Below, in pieces: positions 27,883 through 36,879 of a stretch of 64,000 nt of DNA. Below the pieces are notes generated by a model. The model saw only the letters and a list, made by a program, of their open reading frames with translations. It did not search any database and was not told the DNA's origin. Position 1 is the stretch's first letter. Every line of letters starts with the position of its first letter. The stretch is taken from contig OZ245058.1 in the NCBI GenBank assembly GCA_965224595.1, positions 2,418,001 through 2,482,000 on the forward strand, read 5' to 3'. The position numbers and the translations under genes are program-made. Source of the DNA: Aliivibrio_A sp016764915 (GTDB lineage: Bacteria; Pseudomonadota; Gammaproteobacteria; Enterobacterales; Vibrionaceae).

Positions 27883-28951
27883 GCCGATGAACCTAATGAT
27901 AGGAACTAATCCTCAAGGACAAGGAGGAATCGCTACTGTCGTTAACATACTTGATGAGCAAGGGTTATTGACACGTTTTGGTGTTAAATATGTATCAACT
28001 CACTCAAGCTTTGTAAATAATAAAATCTTTGCATTTTTGGTGTTTTTTTACGCTCTTCTCAAAATTTCTGCCTACCATATCTTTTATAAAGTGGGCATTG
28101 TACATATACATATGGCTTCAAGAGGAAGCTATTCAAGAAAATCTCTCGTTATATCTCTCTGTAAAAGATTTGACAGTAAAGTAGTTATTCATCTACATGG
28201 CGGGGGGTTTAAAGATTTTTTTGAACAGGAATGTTCAAAATCCAAACAACAAAAAATTAAACATACATTCAATGCGGCTGATTCAATCATCGTTTTATCG
28301 ACACAATGGAAGAAGTGGGTTTCGAGTATTGTATCGACAAAAAGCAAAGTGGTAATAATTTATAACGCGATTCCACCACTGGCGCTTCCGCCTAAGCAAA
28401 AAGACGCCATACCCGTTATCCTATTTTTAGGAAAACTAACTAAAGATAAAGGAGTGCATGATCTCATTGAGGCTTTTTCGAAAATTGCACCTTCTAACCC
28501 GCCTTGTCGATTGGTATTAGGAGGTGATGGTGATTCACAGCCTTTCAAACAACAAGCTCTAGCACTAGGTGTTGCAGATAGAGTTGAATTTATTGGTTGG
28601 GTATCGGGAGGGTCGAAATTAAACTGGTTAGCAAAAACGTCTATCCTTGCGCTTCCTAGTTATCTTGAGGGGTTTCCAATGGGAATTCTTGAGGCAATGT
28701 CAGCGAACATTCCTGTAGTCGCCTCGAATGTTGGTGGTATACCAGATGCCATTAGTCATCATAAAGAGGGGATTTTAATTTCCCCAGGTAATATATCTGA
28801 ACTAACTAATGCTTTAGATACTTTATTATCAAACGACAATCTTAGAAATCAATATGCAACCGCAGCGAAACAGAAGTATCTAATGCATTTCAGCCCACAG
28901 ATTGTCATCCCTGAAATAGAAGCAATTTATACCCACCTGTTAAAGGATTAA
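27869..28951 (+). CDS. Glycosyltransferase family 4
   Basis: GT-B transferase of about 360 residues. It has the N-terminal donor/acceptor glycine motif (GTNPQGQGGIATVV), PVILFLGKLTKDKGVHDLIEAF at the domain boundary, and the C-terminal GT4 motif SYLEGFPMGILEAMSAN followed by GGIPDAI. The longer frame from 27776 lies wholly inside capK in another frame. TTG at 27869 has AGGAG eight bases upstream, while ATG 27887 has none, so 27869 is preferred; it overlaps capK by 14 bases. Confidence 0.88.
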   Translation: MFAFKPMNLMIGTNPQGQGGIATVVNILDEQGLLTRFGVKYVSTHSSFVNNKIFAFLVFFYALLKISAYHIFYKVGIVHIHMASRGSYSRKSLVISLCKRFDSKVVIHLHGGGFKDFFEQECSKSKQQKIKHTFNAADSIIVLSTQWKKWVSSIVSTKSKVVIIYNAIPPLALPPKQKDAIPVILFLGKLTKDKGVHDLIEAFSKIAPSNPPCRLVLGGDGDSQPFKQQALALGVADRVEFIGWVSGGSKLNWLAKTSILALPSYLEGFPMGILEAMSANIPVVASNVGGIPDAISHHKEGILISPGNISELTNALDTLLSNDNLRNQYATAAKQKYLMHFSPQIVIPEIEAIYTHLLKD

Positions 28952-28952
28952 T

Positions 28953-30122
28953 ATGCACCCTGAGCTTATAGCCAGCAGTACCTTAGCCCAATCAACTCAG
29001 AAGGATTTCGCAGGTCAAGATCCCTTTGATGGACTTAACAGCCCAATTTTCACTCTACTTCCAAGCTTAAAAAAAGGGCTACTTGGTCTAGTTTGGATTC
29101 AATTTCATAAACGTTCAATCATCAATTTTCGCCCGATAGCACGCGTAGAAGAAAAGAGAAATCCAAAAGGTGTAGCGCTTTTTATTCTCGGCCTCATAGA
29201 AGACTTTAATAGAACCAATGATGACTCCTACCTCAACACGGCTATTGATCTTGCTGATTGGTTATTAACTCAACAAAGTGATGTATCGGAATGGAAACAT
29301 GCATGCTGGGGTTATCATTTTGATTGGAATGCGAGAGCTTTTTTTGTGCCAAAAGGAAAGCCCAACATCATTACCACTATCTATGTCGCTCAAGCTTTAT
29401 ACCAACTGTCGTTAATAACAGAAAACAGTGAATATAAAATTGCAGCTCTAGATTCTGCTCATTTCATCGTAAAAACCTTATATACAGAGCATGATGAACG
29501 TCAGTTTTTTGCTTACATTCCAGATGAAACTGCATTTGTTCATAACGCCAGTTTATGGGGAGCGGCATGGGTCGGGTTTGTTGCCAATCTAACCAATAAT
29601 AGTGAATACAGACAACTCGCACTAACCGTCGCAAGGCAATCTGTTATTGAACAGAACGAGGACGGCTCTTGGGTTTATGGCGCCAGACATCACCACCAAT
29701 TCATTGATGGTTTTCATACGGGCTATAATCTTGAAGCCTTAAACATGTTGCGTCTTGCCCTATCTACATCAGAGTTTGATGATTCTATTCAAAAAGGACT
29801 TACTTACTATCGCTCTAAGCTTTTTGAATCAGATGGCACGGCTAAATATTACAATAACAATCGATACCCATTAGACATGCACTGTGTCTCTCAGGCTATT
29901 TTAACCTTATTAAAAGTAAGTAAAACTGACGAAGATATCCAACTAGCAACCAAGATTATCTCCAAGTCTATCGATACCCTTTATATGTCAGATAAACAGA
30001 GGTTTGTGTATCAAAAACACAAGCACTTTACTAATAAAGTAAATTACATTCGTTGGACCCAAGCATGGGTTTATTACTCTTTTTCACTGTATAACAATTT
30101 CTTATCAAAACAGGCTACTTAA
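28953..30122 (+). CDS. Predicted (alpha/alpha)-barrel EPS protein, VpsJ-like
   Basis: Soluble 389-residue protein without signal peptide or membrane helices. The pattern is helical with paired repeats rich in Trp/Tyr/His (WKHACWGYHFDWNAR; FIDGFHTGYNLEALNML), as in alpha/alpha-toroid enzymes such as uronyl epimerases, lyases and family-88-like hydrolases. Position just before a wecG/tagA-type gene recalls vpsJ-vpsK at the end of the V. cholerae vps-I operon. The activity is unknown; a sugar-acting enzyme is an inference from fold pattern only. Confidence 0.75.
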   Translation: MHPELIASSTLAQSTQKDFAGQDPFDGLNSPIFTLLPSLKKGLLGLVWIQFHKRSIINFRPIARVEEKRNPKGVALFILGLIEDFNRTNDDSYLNTAIDLADWLLTQQSDVSEWKHACWGYHFDWNARAFFVPKGKPNIITTIYVAQALYQLSLITENSEYKIAALDSAHFIVKTLYTEHDERQFFAYIPDETAFVHNASLWGAAWVGFVANLTNNSEYRQLALTVARQSVIEQNEDGSWVYGARHHHQFIDGFHTGYNLEALNMLRLALSTSEFDDSIQKGLTYYRSKLFESDGTAKYYNNNRYPLDMHCVSQAILTLLKVSKTDEDIQLATKIISKSIDTLYMSDKQRFVYQKHKHFTNKVNYIRWTQAWVYYSFSLYNNFLSKQAT

Positions 30123-30850
30123 TGTCTCGTATCAGTTTTTTAAACACCCCCATGGATAGCTTAACAATGGCGGCTACGGTTCATCATATTGAATCTCAGA
30201 TCATTAAAGGTGATTTTACACAACATGTTGTCGTTAATGTCGCGAAGTTGGTACACGCACAAAAAGACACAGTGTTGGCAGACTCAATAAAAGCCTGTGA
30301 CATCATCAATATTGATGGCATGGGTGTCGTTTGGGGAGCTAGATTATGCGGACATACCGTACCTGAACGGGTCGCAGGCGTTGATTTATTTCATGAATTA
30401 TTAGCGATGAGCGCAAAAAATGAATTCCCTGTTTTTCTGCTTGGTGCTGAAGATAATGTCGTCAGCCAAACCGTTGAAAATGTTAAACAACAAAACCCAA
30501 CTCTTACGGTTGCTGGTTATCATCATGGTTACTTCTGGGACGATGAAGAAGCTATTGTTAATATGATCCGAGCATCTGGTGCGAAATTGCTATTTGTTGC
30601 AATTACCTCGCCAAAAAAGGAAAACTTTATTAACAAGTGGCAAGACAAGCTAGGGGTCGATTTTGTTATGGGTGTAGGCGGCACTTTTGATGTTGTTGCA
30701 GGGAAAGTCAATCGAGCTCCCAAATGGATGCAAGATAATGGATTAGAGTGGTTCTACCGCATTATTCAAGAACCAGGAAGAATGTGGAAGCGTTACCTAA
30801 TTACCAACTCAAAGTTTGCCTGGTTGTTAATTAAAGAAAAAACCAAATAA
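30122..30850 (+). CDS. WecG/TagA/CpsF-family glycosyltransferase (VpsK-like)
   Basis: GT26-family transferase of 242 residues. Signatures: INIDGMGVVWGARL, VFLLGAEDNV, VAITSPKKENFI and FVMGVGGTFDVVAGKVNRAP. WecG uses UDP-ManNAcA and TagA uses UDP-ManNAc, so together with wecBC in the same operon a ManNAcA donor is plausible. Its ATG overlaps the previous stop by one base. Last gene of the ops-headed operon. Confidence 0.9.
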   Translation: MSRISFLNTPMDSLTMAATVHHIESQIIKGDFTQHVVVNVAKLVHAQKDTVLADSIKACDIINIDGMGVVWGARLCGHTVPERVAGVDLFHELLAMSAKNEFPVFLLGAEDNVVSQTVENVKQQNPTLTVAGYHHGYFWDDEEAIVNMIRASGAKLLFVAITSPKKENFINKWQDKLGVDFVMGVGGTFDVVAGKVNRAPKWMQDNGLEWFYRIIQEPGRMWKRYLITNSKFAWLLIKEKTK

Positions 30851-30893
30851 ATATCAACTATTCTGAAGAAGTTCAACATGGACTTACCATGGC

Positions 30894-30972
30894 TTGGCTC
30901 TAGTAAATACCTAAATTTGCATACAGATAGAGCCAACGATTTCTGATCACTTCACATAGTTGGCTCTATTGT
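30894..30972 (+). terminator. Competing inverted repeats / probable operon terminator
   Basis: TTGGCTCTA (30894-30902), its complement TAGAGCCAA (30928-30936) and TTGGCTCTA again (30960-30968) follow the last EPS gene. The second hairpin extends to 11 bp (30927-30937 with 30959-30969) and is followed by TTGTTT. The middle arm can pair with either outer arm, so two exclusive hairpins are possible. Role as terminator is likely but not certain. Confidence 0.5.
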
Positions 30973-31018
30973 TTAGAGTTGACATTTTTTGTTCAAATGG
31001 ACGGTTAATGATTAGCGA

Positions 31019-32536
<1,518 letters not shown>

Positions 32537-32826
32537 TTTTAATTCCTTTTTTTGGAAAACCCTAACAGTCAATTAATTGACCGTCATCATTTTGACACAA
32601 AAATGTCATATTCAAATAAACATATAAGAAATTAATGCTATAACCATACTTTATTGTTAATTAATAGTTGTTTAATTAACAATACCCATACTGCTTCCAA
32701 TGTATTTTTTACCCATGAACAATGAAAACTCAGCCTATATCTATTAAGTTGGGTTAAATACATTTAATATATAACGTTAGTTCACATGCTTATATGTAGT
32801 TACTAACAACTTTCTAGGATTGAAAA

Positions 32827-33693
32827 ATGATCAAAAAATGTCTTTTCCCTGCAGCCGGTTATGGAACTCGTTTTCTACCTGCAACAAAATCAATGCCCAA
32901 AGAGATGATGCCTATCGTCAATAAACCACTGATTGAGTATGGGGTTGAAGAGGCGATCAAAGCGGGCATGGATGGCATGTGCATTGTTACAGGTCGTGGT
33001 AAGCACTCGATCATGGACCATTTCGATAAAAACTACGAATTAGAACATCAAATCAGTGGCACTAATAAAGAAGTGCTATTAGATGAAATTCGAGAGATCA
33101 TTGAGTCGGCTAACTTTACTTACATTCGTCAACGTGAAATGAAAGGTTTGGGTCATGCCATTCTTACAGGCCGTGATTTAATTGGTGATGAGCCTTTTGC
33201 AGTCGTTCTCGCAGATGATCTCTGTGTTAATGAAGAGAAAGGGGTTTTGGAGCAGATGGTCGCTCTGTATAAACAGTTCCGCTGTTCTATTGTCGCGGTT
33301 GAAGAGGTTCCTGAAAATGAAACTCATAAATATGGTGTGGTTGCAGGACAAGAGATCAAAGACGACCTATTTCGCGTCGACGCGATGGTTGAAAAACCAG
33401 AGCCGGGCACCGCACCAAGCAACTTAGCCATTATTGGTCGTTATATCTTAACACCTGATATTTTTGAAATCATTGAAAATACAGAACCAGGCAAAAATGG
33501 CGAGATTCAAATAACGGATGCCTTATTAAAACAAGCTCAATCTGGTTGTGTTCTAGCCTACAAATTCAAAGGCCGTCGTTTTGATTGTGGCAGTGTTGAA
33601 GGTTATATTGAAGCCACAAACTACTGTTATGAAAATGAGTACCTGAAAGATAAATCCGCCGAGCTTGCTAAAAAGATCACGGGTAAGAAATAA
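32827..33693 (+). CDS. galU: UTP-glucose-1-phosphate uridylyltransferase GalU
   Basis: Makes UDP-glucose from UTP and glucose-1-phosphate, the precursor for the EPS initiating transferase and for uronic acids. 288 residues; the nucleotide-binding signature AAGYGTRFLPATKSMPKEMM is at residues 7-26, and VEKPEPGTAPSNLA and GRRFDCGSVEGYIEA are conserved. In V. cholerae galU is next to uvrA and the qstR-position gene; here both sides are separated by polysaccharide genes. About 290 bp of AT-rich sequence upstream holds its promoter region; I did not identify specific boxes. Confidence 0.96.
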   Translation: MIKKCLFPAAGYGTRFLPATKSMPKEMMPIVNKPLIEYGVEEAIKAGMDGMCIVTGRGKHSIMDHFDKNYELEHQISGTNKEVLLDEIREIIESANFTYIRQREMKGLGHAILTGRDLIGDEPFAVVLADDLCVNEEKGVLEQMVALYKQFRCSIVAVEEVPENETHKYGVVAGQEIKDDLFRVDAMVEKPEPGTAPSNLAIIGRYILTPDIFEIIENTEPGKNGEIQITDALLKQAQSGCVLAYKFKGRRFDCGSVEGYIEATNYCYENEYLKDKSAELAKKITGKK

Positions 33694-33708
33694 AACGTGG
33701 ATTTGAAA

Positions 33709-34365
33709 ATGCTAAATAGATTACCAACCGTATGTTTAGTATTAATCTGCTGTACGATTCTCTATTTTGCCATCCCGTTTGGTATGGCCAATATTTATGC
33801 GAATGCCGTCGCCACTACTCACGACTTTTGGGCAGAGGATTCAAACATCCCGAACACAGAAGAGCGCTTATCCGAGTCAACCTCTTTAGTTAACTCGATG
33901 CTGGCACTTCAGCCCTCTCACCCCTACTATTTAACCCTAGCGGCGAATCACTTTGCTTGGAGTGCTTTTTTCAAACAAGATAAAACCGATCTGCAATACG
34001 CGATTGAATATGAATTAGCAGGCCTGCAACTTAGACCAACCTGGCCACAAAATTATGCTCAACTTGCCTTTTATTATTGGCAGCTTGATGACAAAACCAC
34101 CGCTTACACTTATCTAGAGAATGCGATTAAGTATGGTCCTTATGACCCTGATACTGCAGAGAAGGTGATTGAGTTTGGAATCGCTGATTGGGATAGCCTG
34201 ACCACAAAGCAACGCATTTATTTTAGTAATACATTAATAAGGCAGCTTAAAAACTACCGATATAAACCAAGAGTCGAGATGCTGATATCTCGTTCTGAAA
34301 ATAAAAATAAAACCTGTAACCTTATCAAATTCAGTCAGATTAGACTCTCCGTTTGCAATGAATAG
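33709..34365 (+). CDS. VpsP-like polysaccharide biosynthesis protein
   Basis: Bitopic protein of about 218 residues: an N-terminal membrane helix (TVCLVLICCTILYFAIPFG, about residues 6-25), then periplasmic helical, TPR-like sequence with many Trp/Tyr residues (YLTLAANHFAWSAF; NYAQLAFYYWQL). It resembles the VpsP family that follows vpsO in V. cholerae, with moderate certainty. GTG 33697 could extend it by four residues; GGA spacing favours ATG 33709. It follows galU by 15 bases. Confidence 0.68.
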   Translation: MLNRLPTVCLVLICCTILYFAIPFGMANIYANAVATTHDFWAEDSNIPNTEERLSESTSLVNSMLALQPSHPYYLTLAANHFAWSAFFKQDKTDLQYAIEYELAGLQLRPTWPQNYAQLAFYYWQLDDKTTAYTYLENAIKYGPYDPDTAEKVIEFGIADWDSLTTKQRIYFSNTLIRQLKNYRYKPRVEMLISRSENKNKTCNLIKFSQIRLSVCNE

Positions 34366-34493
34366 AAGTAGACAGTAAAAACTTTATATTGATATAAGCA
34401 TGGTAAAAGTAGGGTTTTTACTTCCACTTTGGACTTATCATCCATATCTATTTATAATGCAGGCGTTATTAAAATAAATAATAGGGATATTAT

Positions 34494-35384
34494 ATGAAAC
34501 ACTCGGCCATTTCTGCGGCGCTCACTGTCGCCTTGTTGTCTTCAGCTGGTTATATTAATGCTGAAACAGCATCACATTCAGTCGTATCACCTGCCCTGAG
34601 TGCAAACATAGAGTCCTCATCACTACCTTTAGTTGATCTGATTCAAAAAATTGCAAAAGAGTCACCAGAGCAACTTTCAGCATCTGTTGCACTGTTAGTT
34701 GAAAAAGAACCGGCTAAAATTCAGGCCATTGTGGCATATGCCGTAGCTGAAGCACCAGAGCAAGCAAATCAAATAGTCTCTGCAGCAATTTCAATTCCTA
34801 AGCATAAAGCAAAACAAGCAGTAATAGCCGCAAATGCGGTCGCTCCAGATCAGCTAACAGACAGTATTTCGACCATTATTCAAGCTGCCATATCTCAATC
34901 ACCGCAGCAAGCAGAAAGCATTATTATTGCTGCAATCAGTGATTACCCCGAAGATACATCATCGATTATATCGGCTGCAATCAGTGCAAATCCTGACAGT
35001 GCCGTTTCTATCGTCACAGCAGCACTTATTGCTCAACCTTCACTCGCTGAAGATATTTTAATTGCAGCAATGACCACAGCTCCCGAACAAGCAGAGCAAA
35101 TTGCCATAGCAGCACGAGCACAAGGTGTTGCACCTGAACTGATTACTACCTCAGCACTATTGGCAGGGCTCGATCCAACGTCTGTTGCAGAGCCAACCGC
35201 TGCGGGTATCGAATCTCAAATCATTGCGCAAGTATCACCAACACCCGCCGCATTGATAACGCCACCAGCATCTGCATCACCGGCATTAAGTGGTGGTAGT
35301 AGCAACGGCATTGACTCACCTTCACTGCCTAATCCTGGTTCTCCAGGAAGCGGTGGCGGTGGCGGCGTTGTTTCTCCTAACTAG
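34494..35384 (+). CDS. Secreted Ala-rich protein with 15-residue tandem repeats
   Basis: 296 residues with a signal peptide (about 1-23, ending INAETA). From about residue 60 to 215 it consists of helical repeats of 15 residues, pattern I[IV]-x-AA-[IL]-x3-P-x2-A-x2, for example IVAYAVAEAPEQANQ, IISAAISANPDSAVS, IVTAALIAQPSLAED and ILIAAMTTAPEQAEQ. One repeat is 19 residues. The C-terminus is Pro/Ser/Gly-rich and ends GGGGGVVSPN. It lies in the galU-uvrA insertion beside polysaccharide genes. No known domain recognised; probably periplasmic or matrix-associated. Confidence 0.8.
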   Translation: MKHSAISAALTVALLSSAGYINAETASHSVVSPALSANIESSSLPLVDLIQKIAKESPEQLSASVALLVEKEPAKIQAIVAYAVAEAPEQANQIVSAAISIPKHKAKQAVIAANAVAPDQLTDSISTIIQAAISQSPQQAESIIIAAISDYPEDTSSIISAAISANPDSAVSIVTAALIAQPSLAEDILIAAMTTAPEQAEQIAIAARAQGVAPELITTSALLAGLDPTSVAEPTAAGIESQIIAQVSPTPAALITPPASASPALSGGSSNGIDSPSLPNPGSPGSGGGGGVVSPN

Positions 35385-35404
35385 ACGATTACGCGGCACT
35401 ATTT

Positions 35405-36778
35405 GTGTTAAAACCATTAGAGCGTTTTTCATTTTTCATTTTGTTGTTTCTTCTGTTTTGGATTCCAATCCCACTAGCGTCTAACCGTGCATGGGCTTGG
35501 TCTCTATTTGAAGTTATCGTTTCATTACAAACGCTGTTTATCATCATCGCTTACAAAGGTTCAATTCCTTGGACTATATTGAAACCAGTTAAGTGGTTAT
35601 TGATACCGGTTGGACTTTTTCAAATTTGGACTCTGCTTCAAATCATCCCCCTACCAAACCTAATCGTTGAATGGCTCTCTCCGAACGCTGCTGCTATTTA
35701 CCACAGCATTAACGCTCCCCATTTTTACCTCTCTTTAGACAGAGAACAGTCTCTGATCTCTTTATTAAAAGGGCTCGCATATACGTTAGTCATTTTTAAT
35801 GCCGGACTACTCATCACTTCAGCGAAACGAATAAAAACGGTCATTCTTATTCTGATAATCAGCGCTACTTTTCAAGCATTTTATGGCTCGTTAATGGTAC
35901 TACTTAAAATTAATGTCAGCCCAATCTTCGCTCTACCGGAAGTGGATATTTCTACCGGTTCCTTTGTGTATAAAAATCATCTAGCCAACTATTTAATGTT
36001 AGTACTTACTATGGGTATAGGGCTAATAATTACAGAGCTTCACTCTACACCATCAAGAAATTGGGCCGTTCGACTTAACCGTTGGGTAACGGCCATTCTT
36101 AGCATTAAAATGATGATTCGTTTAAGTTTGATTATTATGGTCATTGCATTGGTCATGACTCGTTCTAGAATGGGCAATAGTGCCTTTTTTGCTACAACGG
36201 TCATCGGAGGGCTTGTCGCTCTGACACTATACAAAAACCGACCAAGAGCGCTTACTGGATTGATCATCAGTATTCTATTAATCGATACACTCATTGTCGG
36301 CAGTTTATTTGGACTAGAAAAGGTCAAACAGCGGTTGATTGATACTTCAGCACAACAAGAATCAAGAGATCAAGTGGTTATCTGGGGTGTAGATATCATC
36401 AAAGATTATCCACTAACAGGCACAGGAGCTGGGAGCTTCTACTCAATATTCCCCTCTTATACCCAATCAGATGTCGGGGCTTATGATCACGCTCACAATG
36501 AATATTTACAGTTCACGATTGAATCAGGTATACCCGCTACATTGCTACTAGCAGCCGCAGTTATCTACTGTTTATATCAATCAATTTCTACCATTCGAAA
36601 TAGACACAGCAACTTTATGAAGGGTATTGCGCTGGGCTGTTTTATTGCTATTATTGGTATGCTAATTCACATATCGGTAGACTTTAATCTTCAGCCTCCT
36701 GCCAATACCGTTACCTTCATCGTGATTCTAGTTATTGCCTGTTTGGTCAGAGTCATGCCAAGAGTCAAAGCTGAATAA
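35405..36778 (+). CDS. O-antigen ligase/polymerase-family membrane protein
   Basis: Polytopic protein of 457 residues with about 12 helices and the periplasmic Wzy_C signature YDHAHNEYLQFTIESG near residue 360. It opens with a short WIPIPLASNRAWAWSL segment typical of the O-antigen ligase family in EPS loci. GTG start at 35405 without a strong ribosome site, 20 bases after the repeat-protein gene. It may be a second polymerase or ligase for the same EPS. Confidence 0.82.
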   Translation: MLKPLERFSFFILLFLLFWIPIPLASNRAWAWSLFEVIVSLQTLFIIIAYKGSIPWTILKPVKWLLIPVGLFQIWTLLQIIPLPNLIVEWLSPNAAAIYHSINAPHFYLSLDREQSLISLLKGLAYTLVIFNAGLLITSAKRIKTVILILIISATFQAFYGSLMVLLKINVSPIFALPEVDISTGSFVYKNHLANYLMLVLTMGIGLIITELHSTPSRNWAVRLNRWVTAILSIKMMIRLSLIIMVIALVMTRSRMGNSAFFATTVIGGLVALTLYKNRPRALTGLIISILLIDTLIVGSLFGLEKVKQRLIDTSAQQESRDQVVIWGVDIIKDYPLTGTGAGSFYSIFPSYTQSDVGAYDHAHNEYLQFTIESGIPATLLLAAAVIYCLYQSISTIRNRHSNFMKGIALGCFIAIIGMLIHISVDFNLQPPANTVTFIVILVIACLVRVMPRVKAE

Positions 36779-36790
36779 ACAGGACTGAGT

Positions 36791-36810
36791 CACTGTTAAT
36801 TTATCCAGTG
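36791..36810 (+). promoter_or_regulatory. Candidate LexA (SOS) box upstream of uvrA
   Basis: CTGT-N8-CCAG within a 20-base element whose ends (CACTG / CAGTG) are palindromic; the gammaproteobacterial consensus is TACTGT-N8-ACAGTA. One core position differs. It lies 70 bp before the uvrA start, as expected for an SOS-controlled gene. Confidence 0.6.
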
Positions 36811-36879
36811 CTTTTACTTTTCACTGCCCACTCTATGTGTAATACTGATCACCATTTTCAACAATAACAAGAATTGACC

